Shown here piece by piece: positions 34,798 through 44,081 of a stretch of 64,000 nucleotides of DNA. The position numbers and the translations under genes are program-made. This DNA is from CAYPIE01 sp964410665. Its GTDB lineage: Bacteria > Planctomycetota > Planctomycetia > Gemmatales > Gemmataceae. The stretch spans positions 90,267 through 154,266 of the forward strand of contig CAYPIE010000006.1 of the NCBI GenBank assembly GCA_964410665.1. The letters are read 5' to 3'. Below the pieces are notes generated by a model. It saw nothing but the letters and a program-made list of their open reading frames with translations. It was not told the origin of the DNA and ran no database searches. Positions within the stretch are counted from its first letter, which is position 1. Each line of letters begins with the position of its first letter.

Positions 34798-36483
34798 TCA
34801 GACTGGCACCAGTTCGTTGAGAGAAAAGTAGCCGCGTTGGTCGAGCCATTGGCGGCGTAGTTCGAGGCCGGAGTCAGCCGCCAACTGGCGAATGTCCTCG
34901 GGCCGATACTTCCGCGACGTGCCGACCTGGATACAGTCCCCGGCATGGAGCGTGACCTCCAGGTCGATCTTCTTGAGGCGGACGGTCTGGGCCACCTTGG
35001 TCGCCAACTTGAAGTTGACGCAGCGATTCTCCACCCCCTCGTACGACTCGTGTTGGTCGTAGGTCGAACGTTGCTCGAAGGCACTCAGATCAAAAGTGCC
35101 ACCGAGCTCGTCGTTGAGGCGGCGGACGATATTGAGAAAGAACAGCCTGTTTTCGTCCCCGGACTGATAAGCCTGTCGCAGTACCTCTTCGTCCTTGTGC
35201 AAATCGATCCCTACAACCAGTCGGTCGCCCGAGTGCATGTTCTTGCGAACCATCTTGAGGAAGTCAATGGTCTCCTTAAGGGTTTCAAGATTTCCGATCG
35301 AGGAGCCGAAGAACAACAATAGCTTGTTCTGATGCTCTTTGATTTGAGGGAGTGCTTGATCGAATGGCGCATGGATCGGGTCGACCGAGACCGTGTCACC
35401 AAGTTTTGCTTCGATGGAGGATTGTGTCTGCTCCAGTGCGGCAGGGGAGAGATCAATTGGAATGTAGGTAACTTCGAGGCTTTCGGTAGCCTCATCGACC
35501 ACACGCAACAGATAGCTCACTTTGCGTGCGGAGCCGCAACCAAGCTCGACAATCACGCGTTCATCCCCGAGGATTTCCGGGGCATTGTTCTGAAGGATTT
35601 CTTCTTCGCACACATTGAGATAATAAGGCTTGGTCTCGATGTAACGGTCATACAGCCGGGATCCAGAAGAATTCCATATATATCGATGATCAAATCTTTT
35701 GATTGAAGCTGGCTTGGTCAGAATCGCCCGCGCGGTTTGAGCAAAGTCATGATCGATGGCAGGAGCTTTGCCAGGCAAAACCCGATAGCACCAAACCTGG
35801 AAGGTTGCCTCCTGATCCTTGTTGGGCAGGTAGAGTTCGGGTTCGGTCAGCTCGACCAGTTCCCAGGCGCCTTTCTCCTCGAGCTCGTTCAACTTGCTCT
35901 TTACGCCCATTGCGTCGGACTCAAAGAAGTCGCTGCGCATGGTGAAGACCATCAACCCGCCCGGGCGTACAACACGAAGTACCTCATCCAGGGCATGTGC
36001 GGGGGCCTGACCATAGGAGAACACACCGACCAGGATCGCCGCATCAAAGGTATCGGCCAACCACGGATCAAGAGGGATACCCAGATCAAGTGAATGGAGT
36101 TCTTGATAGACCCCTTTGCGAGACGCAATTTCGAGCATCTCTTGGGATAGATCAACACCAATAATCGTTTTGTACCCTAAGCTGGCCAGAGCCATTCCTG
36201 CTGCTCCGGTGCCGGCCCCGGCATCGAGAATTTTCGCAGTTTCGGTCTGGCCTAGGTGGCGGGCAAGGAGCTGACTAGCAGTGAAGTGACCAAAGAAACC
36301 CACTGCTTGATGATCTTCGTCGTAACTGGCAGCCCACCGAGCATATAGCTTTTTAAGATCTTCTTCATTCTTGGCGTTGTAAGCTTGCTTCCATATTTGT
36401 TCTAAGCGTTTCCGGACGATTTCAGGGATTGTCGAGGATTTCGGCAAGCGTGATTTGGGAAAGGATTTTTGCTGATTGATCAT
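34798..36483 (-). CDS. Bifunctional protein: class I methyltransferase fused to an EgtD-like amino-acid N-methyltransferase
   Basis: This 561-residue protein has two methyltransferase domains. Domain 1 (about 40-245) begins LYARWAASYDEDHQAVGFFGH and has motif I ILDAGAGTG (85-93), resembling Mettl27/Williams-Beuren-type enzymes. Domain 2 (about 255-561) follows the EgtD (DUF2260) pattern: YLNVCEEEIL, VELGCGSARK (312-321), FFGSSIGN (391-398), GIDLHKDEEVL, RRLNDELGGTFDL and a C-terminal SRKYRPEDIRQLA. EgtD trimethylates histidine to hercynine. Aligned by eye, its histidine contacts Tyr39, Met252 and Glu282 correspond here to Trp270, Phe491 and Gly521, so another amino acid is likely. The start at 36483 has GAGGAGG four bases upstream. 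Betaine-type transporter genes follow. Confidence 0.85.
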   Translation of the reverse strand: MINQQKSFPKSRLPKSSTIPEIVRKRLEQIWKQAYNAKNEEDLKKLYARWAASYDEDHQAVGFFGHFTASQLLARHLGQTETAKILDAGAGTGAAGMALASLGYKTIIGVDLSQEMLEIASRKGVYQELHSLDLGIPLDPWLADTFDAAILVGVFSYGQAPAHALDEVLRVVRPGGLMVFTMRSDFFESDAMGVKSKLNELEEKGAWELVELTEPELYLPNKDQEATFQVWCYRVLPGKAPAIDHDFAQTARAILTKPASIKRFDHRYIWNSSGSRLYDRYIETKPYYLNVCEEEILQNNAPEILGDERVIVELGCGSARKVSYLLRVVDEATESLEVTYIPIDLSPAALEQTQSSIEAKLGDTVSVDPIHAPFDQALPQIKEHQNKLLLFFGSSIGNLETLKETIDFLKMVRKNMHSGDRLVVGIDLHKDEEVLRQAYQSGDENRLFFLNIVRRLNDELGGTFDLSAFEQRSTYDQHESYEGVENRCVNFKLATKVAQTVRLKKIDLEVTLHAGDCIQVGTSRKYRPEDIRQLAADSGLELRRQWLDQRGYFSLNELVPV

Positions 36484-36627
36484 TATACCTCCTCTCGGGG
36501 TGGTTGAGTTCGTGACCCTCTTAAGTAGTGGTCTGCGATTGGAGGGAGCCTGAGACCCCACGAGATGAATGATCAGTTCATCGTTTGCCAAGTTAGGGAA
36601 TCCTGAGAGAAGGTCAACCGCGGATGC

Positions 36628-36661
36628 AAAAAAACCCCAGCCACGTCTTACGTGACCGGGG
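36628..36661 (-). terminator. Rho-independent terminator of the Vps10/BNR gene
   Basis: On the minus strand CCCCGGTCACGT and ACGTGGCTGGGG pair over 12 positions (two G-U) around an AAG loop, followed directly by seven T. It lies 82 bases past the stop of the BNR-repeat gene at 36743. This is the most canonical terminator in the window, and it separates that gene from the methyltransferase gene. Confidence 0.85.
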
Positions 36662-36742
36662 TCGCAACTCGGTGCGATGTCGATTAGGGAACTGCGAAGG
36701 ATTTTATCCCTTTCCGTTGAAACCGGACAATGTTGCTCGTCC

Positions 36743-39700
36743 TCACCGTCCAGATGCTGCGCGTTTCCCGGATTCTCCAGGGAAGATCGCAGGGATCTTC
36801 GCTTTACGGAATTGTTTGTTCAGCTTAGGCAATTGTTTATCGAGAAGCCTTTGCAGCTCTGCCAATTTGATATCGATCTTAGTCGAAATATCTTTGGCAA
36901 CCGCCACACAAGACGCTGTTGGTCGATAGTCGCCTTGAGCCGCAACGCTTCCAACTGAGGCTAATTTATTGTTAAGCCGAATCGGAAAATTCAGTGGGTC
37001 TTGGGCACTCTGGTTTTTCGTCTGATAGAGCGCTTCCTCGATGGCGGAGAGTTGCTTGATCATCTTCTTGGCATTGCTACAGACGGCTTCCATCTCAGGT
37101 TCCTCCTTGACACGTTTGAGCAGAGCATTGATTTGCTCACGCACATCGCGAATCCGCTTGATCGCCCGATGCGTTTCCGTTAGACGATCGCGGATCGTCA
37201 TGAGGAACGTGAACTGGGCTTCTAGGTCTTCCTGAGTCACTTGTGAACGTGGATCTTTCCGGATGGTAAGCGGAACCTTCTGTGTTCGTTCCCCGAGACA
37301 AAGACGAACCTGATAGTCCCCTGGCACCGCCTTGGGCCCACTCGTACCGCCACCCCATAGCACCATACCCGGGAAGGTTTCCGCTCCAGGATAACGGAGA
37401 TTCCAGATCAACCGATTCAACCCCACTTCCAGCTCAGGGAGTTGCTGCTCCTTCTGTTTGGGCTTGGTCGAGTAGCGTTGAACCACTTTCTCATTGGAAT
37501 CAAGGATCTCCACGATCATGGGTGTGTCTTCCGCTGGCTTCTCCTTGAGGTGGAAATACATGACCGCACCAGCCGGGGGATTCTGACCCGCACCTGACAA
37601 CGCCCGGACGCTAAACCCACCCCGGCGACGTTCGCACGGTCGAGGGGTGCAAAGGAATGCAGGTTGCTTGAGCTTCGCTGGGGTAAGCTGGTGCAGCGGA
37701 GTCAAATCGTCTAGCACCCAGAACGAGCGACCCTGGGTAGCCACGATAAGATCCTGGTTTTTGATCGCGAGGTCGGTGATCGGGACGATGGGCAAATTAA
37801 GCTGAAACGGCTGCCAGTGGTCGCCATCGTCGAACGATATATACATCCCTGCTTCCGTACCGGCATACAACAATCCGGCTCGATCCGGATCCGCCCGGAT
37901 CACGCGCGTAAAGTGATCGTGAGCAATCCCCGAATCGATCGCTTTCCAGGTCTTGCCGTAATCAAGGGTCTTGAATATATAAGGTCGGAAGTCATCCAGC
38001 TTGTAGCGGGTCGCTGCGACATATAACCCACCTTTTTCGGTGGGGTGTGCTTCGATGCTGTTGATCTGGGACCACTCGGGCAACCCCGGTGGGGTAACAT
38101 TTTCCCATTTCTCGCCACCGTTTCGCGTTAGGTGGATTAAGCCATCGTCGCTACCCACCCACAACACTCCGGGTTCGTGCGGTGACTCCAGCGCCGCAAA
38201 AATCGTGCAGTAGTACTCTACCGTGGTGTTGTCTTTGGTGATCGGCCCACCGGACGGCCCCAGCTTGGTGGGGTCATTGCGCGTCAGGTCCGGGCTAATG
38301 GGTACCCAGGTCTGACCCTCGTCAGTGGTCTTGAATAGTACGTTGGCAGCCGTGTAAAGCGTGTTGGCATCGTGCGGCGAAAAGAAGATCGGGAAGTTCC
38401 ACTGAAAACGATACTTTTGGTCAGCTGCACCATGGCCGATCGGGTCATCCGGCCAGGCGTTGATGTTGCGGGAAAAGCCAGTACGATGGTTATATCGTTC
38501 TAGATAGCCCGCATAGGAGCCGCCATAGACGATGTCAGGGTTCTTTGGATGCGGAGCGAGGTGACCCGATTCGCCTCCAGCGGTTGGTTCCCAATCGCGT
38601 TCGCCGATGCTGAAGCGATTGCTGCGTGAGACGATGCGTACCGTGGAATTATCTTGCTGAGCCCCATAGATTCGATAGGGGACATGCGAATCGGTGGTGA
38701 CGCGATAGAACTGCGCCGTCGCTTGGTTCATATAGGTCGTCCAGTTCGCGCCGGCGTCAGTACTGACTTGCGCACCCCCATCATCGGCGATGATCATTCG
38801 ACGGGGATTTTCCGGAGCAATCCAAAGATCATGGTGATCGCCGTGAGGTGTGGAAATGGATGTGAAGCTCTTGCCACCGTCTTTAGAGCGGAAAAAACGC
38901 ACATTGACCACATACACTTGATCGCGGTCTTGTGGATCGGCATAGATGCGTGTGTAGTACCAGGCACGCTGGCGCAACTTCCGTTCGCTGTTGATCCGCT
39001 GCCACGTTTCCCCCGCATCTTGGGAACGGAATACCCCGCCATCTTTGGCCTCGATGATCGCCCACACCCGCTTTGAATCGACCGGTGACACCGCCACCCC
39101 GATAATCCCAACCATCCCTTTGGGTAGCCCGGGGTTGCGGGTGAGTTCGCTCCAGGTATCCCCGCCATCGCTACTCTTCCACAGACCGCAGCCGTCTCCG
39201 CCACTCTCAAGGCTATAGGGGGTCCGCTTGACCCGCCAGGTGGAGGCGTAAATCACCCGCGGGTTGTTGGGATCCAGCAGGAGATCACAAGCACCCACCT
39301 CGTTGTTGATGAACAAAACCCGCTCCCAGGTTTTTCCCCCATCACGACTACGGAACACCCCGCGTTGGGCATTCGGTCCGTACAAGTGACCCAAGGCCGC
39401 GACGTACACCAAGTCGGGGTTTTTGGGGTGGATCCGGATCCGCGGGATATGACGAGTATCAGCAAGGCCAATGTGTTGCCAAGTTTGGCCGGCATCCGTC
39501 GACTTCCACACTCCGTTGCCGTGCGAGACGTTGCCGCGGACGGTCACCTCGCCCCCGCCAACATAAACTACGTTGGGATCCCAGGTACTTACGGCAATGG
39601 CCCCAATCGAGCCGCCAAAATAGCCATCAGACACGTTGTTCCAGGTATTTCCCCCGTCGGGGGTCTTCCAGACACCCCCACCGGAAGCGCCAAAGTAGTA

Positions 39701-39886
39701 GGTGAAAGGTTGGTCTGGGATGCCGGCCACAGCAGCCGACCTGCCACCGCGGAATGGCCCGATTGAGCGGTAGCGCATCGCTTTGAATGCCGAGTCCGGC
39801 AATCCCGCCGTTTCGGCGAACGATGGAACGGGCAACAGGCTAGCGACCAGGGCGAATACCCCTAGCCATCGAGAGATCGACAACAC
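36743..39886 (-). CDS. Secreted Vps10/sortilin-like BNR-repeat beta-propeller protein
   Basis: This 1047-residue protein has a signal peptide (about 1-24, ending SFA-ET). It carries many sialidase/BNR-type repeats of the pattern S-x-D-x-G-x-T-W: GVWKTPDGGNTW, GVWKSTDAGQTW, GVFRSRDGGKTW, LWKSSDGGDTW and VFRSQDAGETW. These form one or two large propellers over about 30-720. A C-terminal region (about 745-1040) has an Ig-like strand part and helical text rich in Arg, Glu and Lys. Such proteins are widespread in planctomycetes and Bacteroidetes and are annotated as glycosyl hydrolases by similarity. No sialidase active site is visible, so binding rather than hydrolysis is plausible. The start GTG follows GGAG by 7 bases. 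Confidence 0.85.
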   Translation of the reverse strand: MLSISRWLGVFALVASLLPVPSFAETAGLPDSAFKAMRYRSIGPFRGGRSAAVAGIPDQPFTYYFGASGGGVWKTPDGGNTWNNVSDGYFGGSIGAIAVSTWDPNVVYVGGGEVTVRGNVSHGNGVWKSTDAGQTWQHIGLADTRHIPRIRIHPKNPDLVYVAALGHLYGPNAQRGVFRSRDGGKTWERVLFINNEVGACDLLLDPNNPRVIYASTWRVKRTPYSLESGGDGCGLWKSSDGGDTWSELTRNPGLPKGMVGIIGVAVSPVDSKRVWAIIEAKDGGVFRSQDAGETWQRINSERKLRQRAWYYTRIYADPQDRDQVYVVNVRFFRSKDGGKSFTSISTPHGDHHDLWIAPENPRRMIIADDGGAQVSTDAGANWTTYMNQATAQFYRVTTDSHVPYRIYGAQQDNSTVRIVSRSNRFSIGERDWEPTAGGESGHLAPHPKNPDIVYGGSYAGYLERYNHRTGFSRNINAWPDDPIGHGAADQKYRFQWNFPIFFSPHDANTLYTAANVLFKTTDEGQTWVPISPDLTRNDPTKLGPSGGPITKDNTTVEYYCTIFAALESPHEPGVLWVGSDDGLIHLTRNGGEKWENVTPPGLPEWSQINSIEAHPTEKGGLYVAATRYKLDDFRPYIFKTLDYGKTWKAIDSGIAHDHFTRVIRADPDRAGLLYAGTEAGMYISFDDGDHWQPFQLNLPIVPITDLAIKNQDLIVATQGRSFWVLDDLTPLHQLTPAKLKQPAFLCTPRPCERRRGGFSVRALSGAGQNPPAGAVMYFHLKEKPAEDTPMIVEILDSNEKVVQRYSTKPKQKEQQLPELEVGLNRLIWNLRYPGAETFPGMVLWGGGTSGPKAVPGDYQVRLCLGERTQKVPLTIRKDPRSQVTQEDLEAQFTFLMTIRDRLTETHRAIKRIRDVREQINALLKRVKEEPEMEAVCSNAKKMIKQLSAIEEALYQTKNQSAQDPLNFPIRLNNKLASVGSVAAQGDYRPTASCVAVAKDISTKIDIKLAELQRLLDKQLPKLNKQFRKAKIPAIFPGESGKRAASGR

Positions 39887-39957
39887 GTTGTCACTCCAGT
39901 TGTAGAGATGGTCAGAAACTCGTTAGACATGGTAGCAGCAGAATCTAGCCGATGCGA

Positions 39958-39996
39958 GTCAAGCACCCCGGACACATCGTCCCCAAGATGCTTGAC
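39958..39996 (-). terminator. Hairpin after the PVC cytochrome gene
   Basis: GTCAAGCA and TGCTTGAC arms enclose an inner GGAC/GTCC pair. It lies about 60 bases past the minus-strand stop at 40057, with no T-run. Confidence 0.35.
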
Positions 39997-40056
39997 AAAG
40001 CCGGGCTGCAACGGAGAGGAGAGAAACGCAACCCGGACGAAGATCCTCACACACGC

Positions 40057-43000
40057 TCAGTTGGCTGCGAGGTTGCCGTTCGTTTTCAGTGCGTGCTCCG
40101 ACAGGATGGTGAAGTATAGGCCGTGTGGCCCAGTGCCGTTGACAATCTTAAGCAACAGCAAGTTCTTGCCTTTTTTCAGCTGGACACGTATCCGTTCTTG
40201 CTCGGGCTGGGCCGCTCGATGCGCTCGACTCGTTGAGACTAGCTTGCCATTGAGCCAGAGCTTGTGGCCATCATCCGTGCCAAGTAGTAGGGTCGCCGTC
40301 TGTTCCTTGGGAGAAACAAAATCCTGGACCAGGTAGGAAACAATGTTGTCACTTCGCTTAGCATGCAGGGCCTGGAGGTCCAGATAGCCCTCGGCGTTCG
40401 GTTGCACTCGCTGCCAGCTCACGTTGCCGTACTTACCCGCGAAGCGGTCTGTCAGTTCAACGCTTTGCTTGCTCTCCGGTGGATATATCTGATCGAGGCC
40501 TGCATCATCCGGGCCATTATCGAACGGACCGATGATATGCCAATCGGTGAAGGTGAGCGTCGGGGTTTTTAAGGTCGCCAAGTATTCGACCATATCGACC
40601 AGATCATCCTCGGTCATGGTGGTGACAATATCATTCGGCATGATGGATACCGGTAACTTGCTCTTCTCTTCGATGTCCTTGGTGGCGATCCGAGTATCCT
40701 TGCCATTGGCATCGCGCAGCAGGATCTCGGTCTCAGACTCGCTGATCATCAATCCGCTCAGCACCTGGCCGTTATAGGTGAAGATCTGCCAGTTGACGTA
40801 TTGGTCGGCGATCGCCTTGCTCGGGTGGATCAGCGACTCGTACAAGTTCTCACGGCTGCCTTTCACGCCAATCATGGACAAGTCGGGACCGATTTGACCA
40901 CCGACGCCGCGTACCATATGGCAGCTCATGCAGCGGCTGTCATGGTTCAGGCTGGCGATCATGAGGGATTTGCCGCGTTCGGCGTTACCACGCTTAGCTG
41001 CCAGCTCGGCCAGGGGCGCGAGCTTCGTGACGTCCAGCTTGGCCGGGCTCGGGAAGAGGTCTAAAGCACGGTCGCGGACGTTTCGATACGGCGAGTAACG
41101 CAGCTTCCGGCGCACATCGCTGACCAACTCATCGGGCAGCTGTTGCCGCTCTTGCAACCGGATCAGCCATTGGCCCCCGGGTTGGCCCGCACTGAGGACT
41201 TCCAAGGCGACTTGTCGGATCGGCCTTGCCGTCTTGGTCGACTGAAAAACCGTTTGCAGCACCTGAAGCGCTTGCTTGCCTGGCCCACTCCGAACCGACC
41301 AGCGAGGCACTAGTTCGCCCAGCGCCTCCAGCGCCAGGGGAGCCAACACGGAATCATTCGAGGTGGCAACCTGTTCCAGGGCTTTGACCGCAGGGCTCAT
41401 TGGTAAACGACCGAGGGTACGTAACGCCTGCTTACGGATCTCCACCGAGGTCGCTCCATCCAGAGCCAGTCCGCGAACGACAGGCAAGTGGTCCTTCTGT
41501 TGGGCCGCTGCCACCAGTGTCAAAGCATCCCCAACTCGGTCACGCTTCTGCAGCAGTTGACCGATGGATTGACGTAGGGCGGCGCCACCACGTAGGCCAC
41601 GCCACTTCCCGGGCAGAGCCTGTTCCAGGTGGTCCAGAGCGGTACGTCGTACCTCCGGTGATGGGCTTTCGTTCAATAGCCGCAGCATGGTCTTGCCAGC
41701 TTCGAGGTCTTCGCTGGCGGCAAGGATGTCAACAACTCGGGTACGCTGCCCCACAGGCAATTGCTGTTTGAGCAGCATCGCCTCAAGACGCGGCAGGATG
41801 GCCCTTGGTTGGAGTTCCCAAACCAAGTCGGCGATCTTGGCATTCCATTCTGGAAACCGACGATCAAAATCGGCCAAGAGCACCGCACGGCGTTTCTTGT
41901 CATGATGTCCCACGGCGATGCCAATCGCGTTCAAATAGAAACGATCCTCTCCATCGTAGAATTTCGCCAACTCAAGAATCCGATCCTTGGCCAGGGCTGG
42001 ATCGGCATCACGAAGAGCCAACAGCATTTCTCGGCGAATGGCCGGTGAGGTCGAGGCATCCACATGCAGCTTGACCAAGTCTTCAGGACGACTCATGCGT
42101 ATGGCCTGAACGGCCGGATTGTCCATCGTGCCCGGAACCGAGCGAACGAGGCCTGGTTCTTCGGCAAACCAACGGAGCCGGGTTTCGAGTAAGCCTGCCT
42201 GGGACCTACCCTGGTTCTCGGCCGCAGCCAGGAGATCCTTGCGTTGTGCTAAGGTGCGCTTCTGAAGCTTCTGGATCCCCATATACATCACTGCGGGGTT
42301 GGGGGAAGCCACAGCCTGCAGCATGCCTTCGGTCGAATTCAGGTCCAGAGAAGGGACCTGATACCCTTGATGCCCCTTCGGTGTCAGGCGATAGATACGC
42401 CCACGGGTTGCATCCCCCATCCCGTGGCCACCGACGCCGGGGTCATTCCAGTCTGCCACGAATACACTGCCATCTGGCGCCACACACACATCCGATGGAC
42501 GAAACCAGTTGTCGCTGCTCGTCAGAAGAACCTCGGTCTCGACCGCATAACCAGCCCCCTTAGTTCGGAGGTGGTAGCAGCGAACTTCCCGAGGCCCGGC
42601 ATCGGTGTGCAGCGGCATACCATGATACTTCAGCGGCAATAGCTCCCCTTCATACACACACATCCCGGTGGGTGAGCCGAATCCGGTCCGCAGAATCTTG
42701 GGAACAATCCCAGGCATCTCTTCGTGCCAGTGACTCTGTCCCGGTCCCCGTGGATGGTAGCCATAGTTGCCTCCGGGCATGACATAGCAAATGCGCGTCT
42801 GTTGATTTCCATCGTCATCATTGTCCGAGACAAAGATGGTCCCATAGCTATCGACACATGGTTCATACTGGTTGCGGAAGTTGTGGGCAATGAATTCCAG
42901 ATTCGTACCGTCGAGATCACAGCGCCAGATCGTACCCGCGCGGCAGGTGGAGTTGTTGCTGGCCCAGACCGGTCCTTCGCCATCGGCAGCCCGCAGGTCC

Positions 43001-43599
43001 TTGATACCTTGATCGCCAACACTGAAGTAGAGTTTGCCATCGGGGGCAATCGAAATCCCGTGCACGCCGTGGTCGTGGTCATAACCTTGAAAGCCAGTGA
43101 GCAGAATCTCGGGCTTGCCATCCGCCTTTAAGTCGCCATCACGATCGTGAAATACATAGATATGTGGCGAATGGCAAATGTAGACCTTCATGCCGACCCC
43201 ATCGGCTTCCGGTGCGACCGCAATCCCCAGAGGTGCTAAAAAATCCGGCGATTGATAGAACGTCGTAACCCGATCCGCCTTTCCATCCTCATCGGAATCC
43301 TCCAATACGACGATGCGATCCCCTTTGGGATTACGCATCTTGCGTTCCCCATCCGGGCCGACCTCACCGCGAATGGTGTAGCGGTAATTGACCGATTCAC
43401 AGACCCAGACGCGACCTCGATGATCGATGTCCATCACGGTTGGATTGACAAACATCGGCTCACTGGCAAACAGTTCCACTTGCATCCCATCGACGACCTG
43501 CATCGAAGCGAGGGCCTCTTGATGAGAAACTTGTCCGGCGACGGGCCAAGTTGTGATCAGCCCCGTGAAGAGTGCCCAGAGGCAATACCTGCAATACAT
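40057..43599 (-). CDS. PVC-type membrane-bound dehydrogenase/cytochrome c fusion with HEAT repeats
   Basis: This 1180-residue secreted protein starts at ATG 43599 (AAAGGAG 10 bases upstream; the frame is open 76 codons further). After a signal peptide comes a glucose-dehydrogenase-like propeller (about 30-420: NPTVMDIDHRGRVWVCESVNYR, GDQGIKDLR, GGNYGYHPRGPGQSHW). Helical HEAT-type repeats (about 450-850) follow, then a haem-binding CMSCH at 890-894 with the conserved GPDLSMIG axial-ligand region. The end is a jelly-roll (LGTDDGHKLWLNGKLV) resembling PA14 or galactose-binding domains. The family (TIGR02604/TIGR02603) is nearly exclusive to the PVC group; the physiological donor is unknown. Confidence 0.9.
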   Translation of the reverse strand: MYCRYCLWALFTGLITTWPVAGQVSHQEALASMQVVDGMQVELFASEPMFVNPTVMDIDHRGRVWVCESVNYRYTIRGEVGPDGERKMRNPKGDRIVVLEDSDEDGKADRVTTFYQSPDFLAPLGIAVAPEADGVGMKVYICHSPHIYVFHDRDGDLKADGKPEILLTGFQGYDHDHGVHGISIAPDGKLYFSVGDQGIKDLRAADGEGPVWASNNSTCRAGTIWRCDLDGTNLEFIAHNFRNQYEPCVDSYGTIFVSDNDDDGNQQTRICYVMPGGNYGYHPRGPGQSHWHEEMPGIVPKILRTGFGSPTGMCVYEGELLPLKYHGMPLHTDAGPREVRCYHLRTKGAGYAVETEVLLTSSDNWFRPSDVCVAPDGSVFVADWNDPGVGGHGMGDATRGRIYRLTPKGHQGYQVPSLDLNSTEGMLQAVASPNPAVMYMGIQKLQKRTLAQRKDLLAAAENQGRSQAGLLETRLRWFAEEPGLVRSVPGTMDNPAVQAIRMSRPEDLVKLHVDASTSPAIRREMLLALRDADPALAKDRILELAKFYDGEDRFYLNAIGIAVGHHDKKRRAVLLADFDRRFPEWNAKIADLVWELQPRAILPRLEAMLLKQQLPVGQRTRVVDILAASEDLEAGKTMLRLLNESPSPEVRRTALDHLEQALPGKWRGLRGGAALRQSIGQLLQKRDRVGDALTLVAAAQQKDHLPVVRGLALDGATSVEIRKQALRTLGRLPMSPAVKALEQVATSNDSVLAPLALEALGELVPRWSVRSGPGKQALQVLQTVFQSTKTARPIRQVALEVLSAGQPGGQWLIRLQERQQLPDELVSDVRRKLRYSPYRNVRDRALDLFPSPAKLDVTKLAPLAELAAKRGNAERGKSLMIASLNHDSRCMSCHMVRGVGGQIGPDLSMIGVKGSRENLYESLIHPSKAIADQYVNWQIFTYNGQVLSGLMISESETEILLRDANGKDTRIATKDIEEKSKLPVSIMPNDIVTTMTEDDLVDMVEYLATLKTPTLTFTDWHIIGPFDNGPDDAGLDQIYPPESKQSVELTDRFAGKYGNVSWQRVQPNAEGYLDLQALHAKRSDNIVSYLVQDFVSPKEQTATLLLGTDDGHKLWLNGKLVSTSRAHRAAQPEQERIRVQLKKGKNLLLLKIVNGTGPHGLYFTILSEHALKTNGNLAAN

Positions 43600-44081
43600 A
43601 CCGGTTGTGCTCCTTTGGAAGTTCTGGGTCCGAATACCACCGCAGCTGAAGCCTGCAAGTATGCGGCTGATGACAGGTGAGATAACTTTAGCGTAACCCG
43701 CTGACGAGGTAGGGATCAACTCTGCCGTGAACAAGCCGTTGCGACCAGCAGACTGATCGGGCCGAATGACCAAGCGAAACTCCGTGCCGAGGAGTGTGGC
43801 AATCCTCAGACAACGAGGCATGATCACCTACGGCCAGATCAGAAAATTGCTTTGCCATCGATCAAGAGTGACATACTTCCCAGGCATTGCACAATTTTTG
43901 TTTAGAGTGAATATTTGGCTATGGAATGAGCAGCTCGCGGGTGTTCGGATTTTCTTGGTTTGACATATGACGGTTTTGTCCTAAACATTAGGTAAGTCTG
44001 CAAATCCCCCTTTCTCCCGTCACTTGCAGCAGACCATCCTCCCGGTCAGATCTTTCCGATTGCTTTTTTGGGGTTCTGTCC
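43600..44081. other. Gene-less 482-base divergent region
   Basis: It lies between the divergently transcribed PVC cytochrome gene and the zinc-ribbon protein gene. The part from about 43840 to 44000 is AT-rich, as expected for promoters. I see no coding frame or RNA gene beyond short random ORFs. Confidence 0.5.
43960..43987 (+). promoter_or_regulatory. Possible promoter of the zinc-ribbon protein gene
   Basis: A perfect TTGACA (43960-43965) is followed after 16 bases by TAAACA, a weak -10 box. It would give a leader of about 90 bases before the ATG at 44082. The -35 box is convincing and the -10 box is not. Confidence 0.35.

Noticed and set aside
34798..36483. Full ergothioneine pathway
   Set aside because: No egtB-type sulfoxide synthase or egtC/egtE is in the window, and the EgtD-like domain has lost its histidine contacts.
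36743..39886. Active sialidase
   Set aside because: BNR repeats are present, but the arginine triad and catalytic Tyr/Glu/Asp arrangement of sialidases is not visible.
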